NCBI RefSeq assembly: GCF_900199215.1
Contig: NZ_FZQA01000006.1
Span: forward strand, 101,126 to 165,125
Source: Amphiplicatus metriothermophilus
GTDB lineage: Bacteria; Pseudomonadota; Alphaproteobacteria; Caulobacterales; Parvularculaceae
Length of the DNA: 64,000 bases
Direction: 5' to 3'
Notes under the pieces: generated by a model
Database searches by the model: none
What the model was told of the DNA's origin: nothing
Seen by the model: only the letters and a program-made list of their open reading frames with translations
Shown here: piece after piece, positions 36,451-45,815 of the stretch
Layout: each line of letters begins with the position of its first letter
Numbering within the stretch: position 1 is the stretch's first letter
Program-made: the position numbers and the translations under genes

Positions 36451-37232
36451 GCGCGCCGCCGCATCTCGTCTCGCCCCGACTCGCCGCGACGGGCGTTCGC
36501 CACGGCTTTTTCGGCCGGACGGGCGGCGTTTCCGCAGGGGAATATGCGAGCCTCAATACGGGCCTTGCTTCCGGCGACGATCCCGCCTGCGCGGCGGAGA
36601 ACCGCGCGCGCTGCGCGCGCGCCCTCGGCGTCGCGCCGGACTGTCTCGTCACCTTGCGCCAGGTCCATTCGGCGCGCGCGATCGTCGTCGCCGAGCCATG
36701 GAAGGGGCCGGGACCGGAAGCCGACGCGATGGTCGCGGATCGGCCGGGGATTGCGCTCGGCGTGCTCGCGGCGGACTGCATGCCGGTCCTGTTCGCCGAT
36801 CCGGAAGCGGGCGTGATCGGCGCCGCCCATGCGGGTTGGCGCGGCGCGCTCGCCGGGATTCTCGAGTCGACGGTCGCGCTCATGACCTCGCTGGGGGCGA
36901 AGCCGGCGCGGATCGTCGCCGCGCTGGGGCCTTGCCTGCGCCAGCCGAATTTCGAGGTCGGCCTCGATCTCGTCGAGGCTTTTCTCGCCCGTCATCCCGC
37001 TTCCGAGCGCTTCTTCGCCCCCGGCGCGCGGCCGGAGAAGCGCCAGCTCGATCTCGCCGGCTTCGCGCGCTGGCGCCTCGCCGAGACGGGGGTGGCGGCC
37101 TTCGACGATCTCGGCGTCTGCACGCTCGGCGAACCCGACCGCTATTTCAGCTATCGCGACGGGCGCCGGCGCGGCGCGCAGGCCTATGGCCGCAACCTCT
37201 CCGCGATCGTCCGGCCTGAAAACGGCGGTTGA
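36447..37232 (+). CDS. pgeF: Peptidoglycan editing factor, laccase-domain protein (YfiH)
   Basis: Cytoplasmic enzyme of 261 residues from the multicopper polyphenol oxidase-like family. Its E. coli member removes L-Ser-containing muropeptide precursors by hydrolysis of UDP-MurNAc-L-Ser. Metal-ligand blocks present are [16 protein letters not shown] and [11 protein letters not shown], and the C-terminal [15 protein letters not shown] is typical. GTG 36447 overlaps the methyltransferase stop. Prs follows after 68 bases. Some annotations call this family laccase, but the true activity is the editing one or purine-nucleoside phosphorolysis in relatives. Confidence 0.9.
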   Translation: MSAPPHLVSPRLAATGVRHGFFGRTGGVSAGEYASLNTGLASGDDPACAAENRARCARALGVAPDCLVTLRQVHSARAIVVAEPWKGPGPEADAMVADRPGIALGVLAADCMPVLFADPEAGVIGAAHAGWRGALAGILESTVALMTSLGAKPARIVAALGPCLRQPNFEVGLDLVEAFLARHPASERFFAPGARPEKRQLDLAGFARWRLAETGVAAFDDLGVCTLGEPDRYFSYRDGRRRGAQAYGRNLSAIVRPENGG

Positions 37233-37300
37233 AGGCGGGGCTTGATCGTCCGTCAGGAAAGCGTCACAACCCGCCGGCGCGCAACGATAAAGAGGGCTCC

Positions 37301-38245
37301 ATGAAGCTGATCGCCGGGAACTCCAATCGACCGTTGAGCGAGGAGATCGGCAAGCGCCTCGCCACGGCGCTCTCAGCGGCCGACATCCGCACTTTCAAGG
37401 ACAGCGAGGTCTTCGTCGAGATCCGCGAGAACGTGCGCGGGGAAGACGTCTTCGTCATCCAGTCGACCTCCACCCCGGCGAACGACAATCTGATGGAGCT
37501 TCTCATCATCATGGACGCGCTGACGCGCGCCTCGGCGAGTCGGATCACCGCCGTCATTCCCTATTTCGGCTACGCCCGGCAGGACCGCAAAGCCGGCCCG
37601 CGCACGCCGATCTCGGCCAAGCTGGTCGCCAATCTCATCACCACGGCGGGCGCCGACCGGGTGCTGACGGTCGATCTGCACGCCGGGCAGATCCAAGGCT
37701 TCTTCGACATTCCGACGGACAATCTTTACGCCGTGAAGGTGTTCGAACGGCGCATCCGCGAGATCCACGGCGGCGAGCTCGACGATGTGACCATCATCTC
37801 GCCCGACGTCGGCGGCGTGGTGCGCGCGCGGTCGTTGGCCAAGCGCCTCGACGACCGCCCGCTCGCCATCGTCGACAAGCGGCGCGAGCAGGCGGGCGTG
37901 TCGGAGGTGATGAACATCATCGGCGACGTCAAAGGTCGGCACTGTCTTCTGTTCGACGACATCGTCGATTCGGGCGGCACGTTGGTGAACGCCGCCGAGG
38001 CGCTGATGGGCAAGGGCGCGAAAAGCGTTTCGGCCTTCGTCACCCACGGCGTGCTCTCGGGAAACGCCGTCGAACGGATCGCCAAGGCCGACGCCCTCGC
38101 GCGGCTCGTCATCAGCGATTCCATCAAGGCGCGCGAAGAGGTCGCGGCCTGCGCGAAGATCGAGATCGTGACCATCGCCGATCTTCTCGCCGAAGCGATC
38201 CGCCGCATAGCCAACGAAGAGTCGGTGTCGAGCCTGTTCGATTAA
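37301..38245 (+). CDS. prs: Ribose-phosphate pyrophosphokinase
   Basis: Makes PRPP from ribose 5-phosphate and ATP for nucleotide, histidine and tryptophan synthesis. There are 314 residues, the standard length for class I enzymes. Blocks seen are [48 protein letters not shown] (ATP-binding flexible region), KRREQAG and the PRPP loop [20 protein letters not shown] 37301 follows AGAGGGC; in-frame open codons further up have no such site. It converges on the RND pump gene with 13 bases between stops. Confidence 0.96.
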   Translation: MKLIAGNSNRPLSEEIGKRLATALSAADIRTFKDSEVFVEIRENVRGEDVFVIQSTSTPANDNLMELLIIMDALTRASASRITAVIPYFGYARQDRKAGPRTPISAKLVANLITTAGADRVLTVDLHAGQIQGFFDIPTDNLYAVKVFERRIREIHGGELDDVTIISPDVGGVVRARSLAKRLDDRPLAIVDKRREQAGVSEVMNIIGDVKGRHCLLFDDIVDSGGTLVNAAEALMGKGAKSVSAFVTHGVLSGNAVERIAKADALARLVISDSIKAREEVAACAKIEIVTIADLLAEAIRRIANEESVSSLFD

Positions 38246-38258
38246 GCCGGCGCGCGCA

Positions 38259-41200
38259 TCATTCCGCGGCGAGTCCTTTCGGCTCGCGCAGGGCGGACGC
38301 CGCGTTTCGCGCCGCGGCCTCGGCGAGCTCGCGACGGACGAGCGCGCCTTCGCGCGCGCGGGCGCCGGCGAAGCGGGCGAGCATGAGATAGGCCGACGGC
38401 GTCAGAAACAGCGTGAACAGCGTCGAAAAGCCGAGCCCGCCGATCACGATCCAGCCGAGGGCCGAACGGGCCTCCGAGCCCGCCCCGGAGCTCAGGATCA
38501 GCGGCAATCCGCCGAGCACGGTCGACAGCGCCGTCATCAGCACGGGCCGCAGGCGGGTGCGCGCCGCTTCCTCGATCGCCGCGCGCACGTCCGCGCCCTC
38601 GTCGCGCAGCTGGTTGGCGAACTCCACGATCAGAATCCCGTTCTTCGCCATGATGCCGATGAGCAGCACCAGTCCGATCTGGCTGTAATAATTGAACGAC
38701 ACGCCCGTCGCGGCCATGGCGTAGATCGCCGCCGCCAGACCGAAGGGAACGGTCGCCATGATGACGAGAGCGCTGATGAAGCTTTCGAACTGGGCGGCGA
38801 GCACGAGCAGCACGACGAGTCCTGCGAAGGCGAAGACGATAAGCGAACTGTCCGTCGCCGTCTGCAGCAGTCTGGCCTCGCCGAGCAGCAGGATCGCCAT
38901 ATTGTTCGGCAGAATCTCCGCCGCGGCCTCGCGCAGCGCGCGCGTCGCCTCGCCCAGCGAGGTTCCCGGCGCGAGACTCGCGGTCACGGGCGCCGCGCGC
39001 CGTCGTTCCTCACGGGAAAGGCGAGCCGGCACGGCGGTCTCTTCGATATCGACGAGAATCGACAAAGGCACGAACTGGCCGCTCGACGTGCGCACGAACA
39101 GATTGGCGAGATCGGACGGATCGTCCACCCGCTCGCCCTGGGCGGACAACAGCACCTCGACAATGGTCTCGCCGGCGAAGATTTCCGCCGCGCGATATTC
39201 GTCCGCCATCGCGCTGAGCAGCGTCGTGACGGAAGAGACGTCGACCCCGAGCTTCGCCGCGGCGTCGCGGTCGATCCGGACGTCGAGCTGCGGCTGGGAA
39301 AGCTCGAAGTTGAGCGCGGCGCGGGTGAATCTCGGGTCGGCGTCGAGACGCGCCGCGATTTCCTCGGCGACGTCGGCGGCCGCTTCGTAATCGTCCGCCG
39401 CGACCGCGAATTGCAGGCCCTGGCCGGCGCCGCGGATGCCCAGGCTGTTTCCCCGACGCAGGAACACCTGCGCGCCGGGCACGGAGGAAATGAGCGGCTC
39501 GGCGGCGGCTTCGATCTCCTGCTGGGTGCGCTTGCGCGCCGACCAGTCCTTGAGCTGCACGATGATGAAGCCGCTATTGCCGCCGCCGGCGCCGGCGATG
39601 GACAGAACGCCCCTGACGTCGCCGCTCTCGACGATCGGCGCGAGCCGGTCTTCGACCTGCCTGATCTTCTCTTCCAGATAATCGAAGCTCGCGCTTTGCT
39701 GGACGCGGACCTGGATGAACAGTCGGCCGCGGTCTTCCGGCGGGGTGAGCTCCTTGGGCAGCATGTTGAACGTCGTCACCGCGCCGGCGGCGAAGACGCC
39801 GGCGGCGATGAAGGGCAGCAGCGGCCGGCGCAGCAGCGCGCGCAGTGCGCCGGCATAGACGCCCGCCGCCATATGGCCGAAACGTTCGATGGGACCCGGT
39901 TTTTTTTTCGCGCCGCCGGGCGCCGCGCTCGGCGCGAGCTTGGCGGTGAGCATCGGGCACAGCGTCAGCGCTACGAAGGACGAGATCAGCACGGCGAAGG
40001 CCATCACGAAGCCGAACTCGGAGAATAACCGTCCGGCCTGCCCCGGCAGGAAGGAGATCGGAACGAACACGGCCGCCAGCGTCGCCGTCGTCGAAATGAC
40101 GGCGAAGACGATCTCCTTCGCGCCGAGGAGCGCGGCGGCGCGTCGGCCGTAGCCCATCGCCCGCCAGCGCTCGACGTTCTCAGTGACGACGATCGCGTCG
40201 TCGACGACGAGTCCGGTCGCCATCACCAGCGCCAGCAGCGTCAGGATATTGATCGAGAAGCCGGCGAGATAGATCGCCGCGAGCGTGCCGATCAGCGAGA
40301 TCGGTATGGCGAGGGCGGGCACGAGCGTCGCGCGCGCCGACCTTAGAAAGAGAAAGATGACGCCGACGACGATGAGCACCGCGATGCCGAGCGTGATCGC
40401 GACTTCTTCAATGGCCCGCTTGATGAAGATCGAATCGTCCGTGGACACGCGGATCTCCACATTGGGCGGCAGGGTCGGCGCAAGCTCAGCGATCGCCGCG
40501 CGCACGCCGTCGGCGACAGCGACCGTGTTCGACTGGGCCTGGCGCAGAATGGCGAGACCGGCGGCCGGGGCGTCGTCGAGGCGGGTGCTGCGCGTCTGCT
40601 TTTCCACGTCCCATTCGACGACGGCGATGTCGCCGAGGCGCGTTTCCTCGTTGATGCGCAGGCCGGCGATCTCTTCCGGCGTCGCAGCCGGCGCCTCGGT
40701 GCGGATGAGCAGCTCCTGCCGGCCGCTCATCAGCGTGCCGGACGGCGCGCTCAGCGTGGAGCGCGCGACGAGCCGCGCCACGTCGTCGACCGCGACGCCG
40801 CGCGCGGCGAGCTGCACCGGGTCGAGCCGGATGCGAATGACCCGCTTGCGCACGCCGTAGGCGTCGACCGACGCGACGCCTTCGACGGCCTGAAGGCGCG
40901 GCTGGATGATGCGTTCGATGAGATCGCCCAGCGCGCCTTCCGCCATGCCAGGCGCGAAGACGGCGAGGCGCATGATCGGCGAGCCGTCGGAGTCGGCCTT
41001 GACGACCGAGGGCTCCTCCGCGCCGACGGGCAGGTTGCGCTGAATGGCTGAGACAGCGTTTTTCACGTCCGTCGCCGCAATGTTGATGTCGACATTCGGC
41101 GAGAATTCGATCGTCACCGAGCTGCGGGCGTAGGACGAGCTTGAGGAAATCGACTGGACGCCGTCCACCTGGGCGACGGCGTTCTCGATGATCGCGGTCA

Positions 41201-41426
41201 CTTCCGCGTCGATCGACTCCGGCGTCGCGCCGGGATAGCTCGTGCTCACCGTCACGATAGGCTGGTCGACGTCGGGCAGCTCGCGCACCTCGACGCCGAA
41301 CAGCGCGGCGAGACCGGCGATGACGATCAGCATGCTGAGGACAGAAGAGAGGATCGGGCGCTTGATGAACAGCGCTACGAAGCTCGACGAAGCGGTGATT
41401 GTCGCAGGGGACGGGGAGTCTGTCAT
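38259..41426 (-). CDS. RND-family efflux permease
   Basis: Inner-membrane proton-driven efflux pump of the HAE1 (AcrB-like) group, 1055 residues. It has the N-terminal FIKRPILSSVLSMLIVIAG helix, two large periplasmic loops and about 12 helices. The proton-relay block LVVDDAIVVTENVERW in helix 4 is intact, as is GIMAKNGILIVEFANQLRDEG in helix 11. Loop blocks ELPDVDQPIVTVSTSYPGA suggest a multidrug rather than heavy-metal pump. It is translated from an ATG overlapping the membrane-fusion gene stop. Three lysine codons form a run of nine A bases at about residue 507 (39900-39908). No outer-membrane TolC-type channel gene is adjacent. Confidence 0.93.
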   Translation of the reverse strand: MTDSPSPATITASSSFVALFIKRPILSSVLSMLIVIAGLAALFGVEVRELPDVDQPIVTVSTSYPGATPESIDAEVTAIIENAVAQVDGVQSISSSSSYARSSVTIEFSPNVDINIAATDVKNAVSAIQRNLPVGAEEPSVVKADSDGSPIMRLAVFAPGMAEGALGDLIERIIQPRLQAVEGVASVDAYGVRKRVIRIRLDPVQLAARGVAVDDVARLVARSTLSAPSGTLMSGRQELLIRTEAPAATPEEIAGLRINEETRLGDIAVVEWDVEKQTRSTRLDDAPAAGLAILRQAQSNTVAVADGVRAAIAELAPTLPPNVEIRVSTDDSIFIKRAIEEVAITLGIAVLIVVGVIFLFLRSARATLVPALAIPISLIGTLAAIYLAGFSINILTLLALVMATGLVVDDAIVVTENVERWRAMGYGRRAAALLGAKEIVFAVISTTATLAAVFVPISFLPGQAGRLFSEFGFVMAFAVLISSFVALTLCPMLTAKLAPSAAPGGAKKKPGPIERFGHMAAGVYAGALRALLRRPLLPFIAAGVFAAGAVTTFNMLPKELTPPEDRGRLFIQVRVQQSASFDYLEEKIRQVEDRLAPIVESGDVRGVLSIAGAGGGNSGFIIVQLKDWSARKRTQQEIEAAAEPLISSVPGAQVFLRRGNSLGIRGAGQGLQFAVAADDYEAAADVAEEIAARLDADPRFTRAALNFELSQPQLDVRIDRDAAAKLGVDVSSVTTLLSAMADEYRAAEIFAGETIVEVLLSAQGERVDDPSDLANLFVRTSSGQFVPLSILVDIEETAVPARLSREERRRAAPVTASLAPGTSLGEATRALREAAAEILPNNMAILLLGEARLLQTATDSSLIVFAFAGLVVLLVLAAQFESFISALVIMATVPFGLAAAIYAMAATGVSFNYYSQIGLVLLIGIMAKNGILIVEFANQLRDEGADVRAAIEEAARTRLRPVLMTALSTVLGGLPLILSSGAGSEARSALGWIVIGGLGFSTLFTLFLTPSAYLMLARFAGARAREGALVRRELAEAAARNAASALREPKGLAAE

Positions 41427-42610
41427 CTGTAACCGGCGGCTGCGTTCGCGTCGCCCGCGCGAGCCGCTTCGTCAGGGCGCGGCAGGGGCATGCCGGCGCG
41501 GACGATGTCTGCGCCTTCCGCGACGATGTAATCGGCGCCTGTCAGCGGCGCGTCGAGCAGCACTGAATCGGCCGTGCGCTGAAGGATCGTCACAGGCGTG
41601 CGCTGGGCGACGCCGTTCGCGCTCAGCTTCCACACATAAGCGCCCGCGCGGTCCCACTGTACGGCGAGCCCGGGCGCCTTGACCGCCCGCTCTCCCGGCG
41701 CGGAGATCGAGATCGCGAAGGTCGCGCCGGGAACCAGCGCCTGGTCTTCATTGACGAGCACGCCTTCCACGCGCCTGGTGCGCGTGACCGGATCGATGCG
41801 GCTGTCGATCGCGCGAATGGTTCCGGCGAAGGCGCGCCCGCCCGCCGCCGGCGCGCTCGCCGTGAATTCAAGTCCCGGCCGGACGAAGGTCGAAGCCGCT
41901 TCCGGAATGGCGAAGTCGACAAGCAGCGCGCTTACATTGTCGACTGTGGCGATGCGCGCGCCCACCGTCAGGAAGTCGCCGACGTCGAGATCGACGAGGC
42001 CGACGACGCCGTCGAAGGGCGCGCGAACGGTCCGCCGGTCAAGCTCGTATTCGGCCTGGCGCAGCGCCGCCCGGGCCGCGGCGTAGGCGTTCTGCGCCGC
42101 TTCGAGCTCCAGCGCCGAGGCGGCCTCGTCCGCGACGAGGCCGGAGAACCGCTCGGCGTTCGTCTTGGCGATCGCATATTCGGCCCGGGCCTTGGCGAGC
42201 GCGATTTCCTGCGCGCGGCTGTCGAGCTTCAAAAGCGGCTCGCCCTTCTTAACCCGCTGGCCGGGTTCGACGAGGATCCCGGCGACGATCCCGGCGACCT
42301 CCGCATTGAGCTCGACGCTCTGCAGCGCGCGGCCGGCGCCGATGGCGCTGAGGGTCCGCTCGACGGGGGCGAATTCCACGCGGGCGAGCGCCACGGCCGG
42401 CGGGCGCTGGCGACGGGCCTGGAACGCGGCGCCGTTTCCGCCGTTTCCATCGGCGCCGGCAGCCTCGGACCCGGACGCGCCGCCGCGGCCGGTCACCAGC
42501 GCGATCGCCGCGATCGCGAGAATGGCCGCGATGAGCGCTATTCCCAGGAAGCTCCAGCGAAAAGCCGCTCCTGACTGGCCGCGGCCGTGAGAAGTAGGCG
42601 ATGCCGCCAT
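41423..42610 (-). CDS. RND efflux membrane-fusion protein
   Basis: Periplasmic adaptor (HlyD/AcrA type) of 395 residues joining the RND pump to an outer-membrane channel. An N-terminal anchor helix (about 18-40) is followed by a Gly/Ala linker, the first half of the lipoyl domain (VELNAEVAGIVAGILVEPGQRVKKGEPLLKLD), a coiled-coil hairpin (about 125-190), the second lipoyl half (TVRAPFDGVVGLVDLDVGDFL, split here) and beta-barrel domains. The start is uncertain: ATG 42610 is chosen, with a GTG at 42643 possible. It overlaps the pump start by four bases. Confidence 0.9.
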   Translation of the reverse strand: MAASPTSHGRGQSGAAFRWSFLGIALIAAILAIAAIALVTGRGGASGSEAAGADGNGGNGAAFQARRQRPPAVALARVEFAPVERTLSAIGAGRALQSVELNAEVAGIVAGILVEPGQRVKKGEPLLKLDSRAQEIALAKARAEYAIAKTNAERFSGLVADEAASALELEAAQNAYAAARAALRQAEYELDRRTVRAPFDGVVGLVDLDVGDFLTVGARIATVDNVSALLVDFAIPEAASTFVRPGLEFTASAPAAGGRAFAGTIRAIDSRIDPVTRTRRVEGVLVNEDQALVPGATFAISISAPGERAVKAPGLAVQWDRAGAYVWKLSANGVAQRTPVTILQRTADSVLLDAPLTGADYIVAEGADIVRAGMPLPRPDEAARAGDANAAAGYR

Positions 42611-42663
42611 GCGTTCGATCCCGATTCGGCGCCGGATAATCACGGAAGGACGCAGCCCCCCGC

Positions 42664-42700
42664 GGATATATGGTATCTCACTAATACGTTTATACGCGGG
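42664..42700 (-). promoter_or_regulatory. AT-rich region before the efflux operon
   Basis: An AT-rich island in the 123-base gap after the kinase gene, containing GTAT and ATAC half-sites at 42673-42676, 42684-42687 and 42692-42695. Its composition and spot make it the best candidate for a promoter or operator giving the pump genes their own control. No consensus -35/-10 pair was convincing. Confidence 0.3.
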
Positions 42701-42733
42701 AAATCCGTCGCCGGGCCCTGCGACATCGGGGAA

Positions 42734-44044
42734 TCATCCCGGCAGGCGCAGAACGGCGCGCAATCCGCCCTGCGGGGCGCGCGCGAGCGCCGCCTCGCCG
42801 CCATGGCTGCGCGCCACGTCCCGCACCACCGCAAGGCCGAGGCCCACGCCGTCAGGATCGCGCCGCCGGCCCTCGTCGAGCCGGGCGAAGGGTTTGAAGG
42901 CCTCCTCATGACGCTCGGGCGGCACGCCCGGTCCGTCGTCGTCGACGACGATCTCGACCGTTCCGCCGGTCCGCTTCGCCGACAGCCAGACATGATCGGC
43001 GTATTTGAGGCCGTTCTCGACGAGATTGTTGATCGCGCGCTTGAGGGCGTTGCGCCGGGCCGCCAGCCTCAGGCCCGGCGCGACGTCGAGCGCCACTTCC
43101 TTTCCGGATCGCGCCGCGTCCTCGACGATCTCGCCGAGCAGCGCGCCGAGATCGACCTCGCCCGGCGCTTCGTCGGAGGCGAGATCGCGCGCGAAGCTGA
43201 GATAGGATTCGACCATGCGCTCCATCTCGGCGACGTCGGCGCGCAGCGCTTCCATGTCGGGAGAATCCGGCTGCATGGCGAGGGCGAGCTTGAGGCGGGT
43301 CAGCGGGGTGCGCAAATCGTGGCTGACGCCGGCGAGCATCGCCGTGCGTTGATGGATGTGCCGCTTGATGCGCTCGCGCATGGCGATGAAGGCGAGGCCC
43401 GCCCGGCGCACCTCGGCCGCGCCGCTGGGGCGGAAGTCCGGCGCGTCGCGGCCGCGCCCGAACGCCTCGGCCGCTTCCGCGAGCCGCAGGATCGAGCGCA
43501 CCTGATTGCGCAGGAAGACGATGGCGATCGAGCCTAGCAGAAGCGTCACGCCGATGAGCCACATCACGAAGATCGGCCCGGTGGTCGCGAAAACCCGGTC
43601 GCGGCGCGGCAGAAACACCAGATAGCCGTCGTCAAGCTGCACCCGGATCTCGACATAGGCCGGCCAACTATAGGTGTTGAACCAGAAATCCTCCTCGAGC
43701 CGTTCGTCGAGCTGGCGCTCCAGCGTGCGGTTGTGCAGAGTGAAGATGGACAGCTTGTCGGCGTCGGGAATCGTCTTGCGCGGCTCGAAGCGGACATTGA
43801 GCTCGAGCTCCTCGGTCGAAAGCCTTTCTATGGCGCGCCGTTCCTCAGGGTCGGTCGTTTCGCGATAGAGCTTGGCGATGAGCGCGATCTGGCTCGCCAC
43901 ATTCGCGGACAAGTTGGCGCTGACGAGATCCCAATGCCGCTCGAAGAACACATAAGTCACGAAAGACTGCATCAGGAAGATCGGCAGAATGACGATCAGC
44001 GCGACGCGCGCGTAAAGGCTTTTCGGAAGGTAGCGCTTCAGCAT
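42734..44044 (-). CDS. EnvZ-like sensor histidine kinase
   Basis: Inner-membrane sensor of 436 residues. A first helix at about 10-32, a periplasmic domain of roughly 120 residues, a second helix at about 155-180 and HAMP (about 180-232) lead to the phospho-acceptor H242 in LAGVSHDLRTPLTRLK. The ATPase domain has NLVENGLKYA (N box), DDDGPGVPP (G1) and GVGLGLAVVRDVARSHGG (G2). The H-box and overall size match the EnvZ group. It lies directly after its response regulator and before the RND operon on the same strand, so it may control the pump. The stimulus is unknown. Confidence 0.92.
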   Translation of the reverse strand: MLKRYLPKSLYARVALIVILPIFLMQSFVTYVFFERHWDLVSANLSANVASQIALIAKLYRETTDPEERRAIERLSTEELELNVRFEPRKTIPDADKLSIFTLHNRTLERQLDERLEEDFWFNTYSWPAYVEIRVQLDDGYLVFLPRRDRVFATTGPIFVMWLIGVTLLLGSIAIVFLRNQVRSILRLAEAAEAFGRGRDAPDFRPSGAAEVRRAGLAFIAMRERIKRHIHQRTAMLAGVSHDLRTPLTRLKLALAMQPDSPDMEALRADVAEMERMVESYLSFARDLASDEAPGEVDLGALLGEIVEDAARSGKEVALDVAPGLRLAARRNALKRAINNLVENGLKYADHVWLSAKRTGGTVEIVVDDDGPGVPPERHEEAFKPFARLDEGRRRDPDGVGLGLAVVRDVARSHGGEAALARAPQGGLRAVLRLPG

Positions 44045-44048
44045 CGCG

Positions 44049-44747
44049 CTAGTCCGGCATGAGAGCGTAGCCGACGCCGCGCACGGTCTGGAGATAAATC
44101 GGCGCGCGCGGATCTTTCTCTATCTTCTTGCGAAGCCGCGTGACCTGAACGTCGACGGAACGCTCCATAGCGGCGGAGGTCTGCTCGGCGAGGGCCGCGC
44201 GCGAAATCGCCTCGCCCGGCTTCTGGGCGAGGGCGCGCAACAGGGCGAGTTCGCCGGAGGTGAGCTTGACGATCTCGCCGCCGCGTCGCAGCTCTCCGCG
44301 GGCGGGGGAGAATGCGCACTCGCCGAAAGTGATCGTGCGCCGGGTCGGATGCGTGGGGCCGGCCCGGCGCAGAAGGTTCGCCGCGCGCAGCAGAAGCTCG
44401 CGCGGCTCGAAAGGCTTCGACAGATAATCGTCCGCGCCGCGCTCGAGCCCTTCGATGCGGTCCTCGGGCAAGCCGCGCGCGGTGAGCAGCAGGATCGGCA
44501 CGTTGGAGGCGGCCCGCACCTTCTCCGTCAGTTCGAAGCCCGACAGGCCCGGCATCATGACATCGATGATGAGGAGGTCGAAGGCCATGGAGGCGAGAAG
44601 CTCGCGCGCCTCCTCGGCGTTGGCCGCCGCCGAAGCGCGATAGCCGTTTTCGGCGAGGTACCGCTTCAGCAGCGAGCGGATGCGGTCGTCGTCGTCGACG
44701 ATCAGGATGTGCGCCGACTCCTCGCCGGCCTGTCGCATAGCGGCCAT
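44049..44747 (-). CDS. OmpR-family response regulator
   Basis: Two-domain transcription regulator of 232 residues. The receiver (about 12-125) has DDDD at 18-21, phospho-acceptor D62 in LLIIDVMMPG and the switch lysine in YLSKPFEPRELLLR. The winged-helix OmpR domain (about 135-230) has LTSGELALLRALAQKPGE and SVDVQVTRLRKKIE, with GVGYAL at the end. ATG 44747, five bases after the pgsA stop, is chosen; ATG 44738 is also possible. An open frame continues far upstream only as a shadow of pgsA. The kinase gene follows four bases after its stop. Confidence 0.93.
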   Translation of the reverse strand: MAAMRQAGEESAHILIVDDDDRIRSLLKRYLAENGYRASAAANAEEARELLASMAFDLLIIDVMMPGLSGFELTEKVRAASNVPILLLTARGLPEDRIEGLERGADDYLSKPFEPRELLLRAANLLRRAGPTHPTRRTITFGECAFSPARGELRRGGEIVKLTSGELALLRALAQKPGEAISRAALAEQTSAAMERSVDVQVTRLRKKIEKDPRAPIYLQTVRGVGYALMPD

Positions 44748-44752
44748 CGAAC

Positions 44753-45328
44753 TCAGCTCTCGCTGCCTGCTGCGGGGCGCGCGCCGGCGCCGAGCGCGCG
44801 CGCGCCGCGCAGAACATAATCGGCTCCGGTCCATAAGGTAAGCGCCGCGGCCAGCCAGAGAAAACCGTCGGCGACAGGGGCGAGGCGCGGCCCCGCGAAG
44901 CCGCCCGGCGCAGCGGCGAGAAGAAAGCCGACGGCGACGAGCTGCGCGGCGGTCTTTATCTTGGCGAGCGCGGTGACGGGCAGAGATTTCCCATGTTGCG
45001 CGAGCGCCTCGCGCAGGCCGCCGACGAGGATTTCCCGCAGGAGGATAATGAGCGCGGCGACGATTCCCGCCTCGCGGATGACGCCGTTGCGCGCGAGCAG
45101 AAACAGCGCCGCGGCGATCAGCAGCTTGTCCGCCAGCGGATCGAGCGCCGCGCCCAGCGCCGAGACCTCGCCGCGCCGGCGCGCGATGTAGCCGTCGAGA
45201 AGGTCGGTAAGCGCCGCAAGGGCGAAGACGACGAAGGCGGCCTTCATGTTCCAGGGCGCGTTCGCCAGAAACAGCGCGGCGAAGGGAATGACCGCGAGGA
45301 TGCGTGCGATAGTGAGAAGAGTCGCCAT
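44753..45328 (-). CDS. pgsA: CDP-diacylglycerol--glycerol-3-phosphate 3-phosphatidyltransferase
   Basis: Inner-membrane enzyme of phosphatidylglycerol synthesis, 191 residues with about five helices. The CDP-alcohol phosphotransferase motif is complete: [12 protein letters not shown] followed by [11 protein letters not shown] gives the DxxDGxxAR...GxxxD...D pattern. It supplies phosphatidylglycerol, the lipid donor for Lgt. It is the first gene of a minus-strand run with the OmpR-type regulator and kinase, with only a few bases between genes. The gene is often next to uvrC in other proteobacteria, but that is not the case here. Confidence 0.94.
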   Translation of the reverse strand: MATLLTIARILAVIPFAALFLANAPWNMKAAFVVFALAALTDLLDGYIARRRGEVSALGAALDPLADKLLIAAALFLLARNGVIREAGIVAALIILLREILVGGLREALAQHGKSLPVTALAKIKTAAQLVAVGFLLAAAPGGFAGPRLAPVADGFLWLAAALTLWTGADYVLRGARALGAGARPAAGSES

Positions 45329-45345
45329 GCAGGGAGCCTAAATGA

Positions 45346-45385
45346 GGAAAGAGGAGATAGGAAAGAGGAGATAGGAAAGAGGATA
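45346..45385. repeat. 14-bp purine-rich tandem repeat, about 2.8 copies
   Basis: The unit GGAAAGAGGAGATA starts at 45346, 45360 and 45374; the third copy is incomplete. It is strictly purine-rich on the plus strand, just upstream of the pgsA start on the other strand. Confidence 0.85.
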
Positions 45386-45390
45386 AGGTC

Positions 45391-45437
45391 ATCGCGGATG
45401 CCGCGCAGCATGAAATGCTGCGCTGCTGATCCGCGAT
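45391..45437. repeat. Two-level palindrome upstream of pgsA
   Basis: Outer arms ATCGCGGAT (45391-45399) and ATCCGCGAT (45429-45437) enclose inner arms GCGCAGCAT (45403-45411) and ATGCTGCGC (45415-45423) around a GAA loop. Both arm pairs are perfect 9-bp inverted repeats. Transcribed, this would form a long bulged hairpin. It could be a dispersed palindromic element or a terminator without a T tract. Confidence 0.7.
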
Positions 45438-45815
45438 CAGGTCGCTTCCGCTTCATCGCGCCTCAATCCGATATGACGTGCAGCGGCGCATCGCCGATCC
45501 ACGACCCAGCGCTGTCAGGGCGAGGAGCGAGCGGATTGCAATTGCGTGTCTGCGTCGCATCGCTTCGCGCTCCTTCGTTTTCGCGCATCGTATACGAAAG
45601 CGCGCGCCGCGGAAGGCGAGGCAAGCGGTTGATCCGGCGGCGTTTATTCGGGGACGGTCCGACTTATCCACCTCCATGAGGCGGACTTATCCCCGCCCTT
45701 TCGAACCGGCTTATGCTGGCGGGACTCCGCGCCGGGGCGCCTTATTCCGGCGCCGGCGCTTTACGGACTGCGCAGAGGAATCGGCGTGTTACGGACGCGT
45801 TTGCAGAACGAGGGC

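Larger units (their letters stand above)
45329..45815. other. 487-base gap with palindrome, purine repeats and DnaA-box-like sites
   Basis: No convincing gene is present; short open frames here have shadow-like arginine-rich composition. The gap holds a 14-bp purine tandem repeat, a two-level palindrome at 45391-45437, and two related sequences, TTATCCAC (45664-45671) and TTATCCCC (45687-45694), each preceded by GAC and 23 bases apart. The first matches 8 of 9 bases of the DnaA-box consensus. The gap is also the promoter region for the pgsA run on the minus strand. Confidence 0.6.

Noticed and set aside
45660..45700. Replication origin
   Set aside because: Two weak DnaA-like boxes only, with no cluster, AT-rich unwinding element or origin-linked genes such as dnaA, parAB or hemE.
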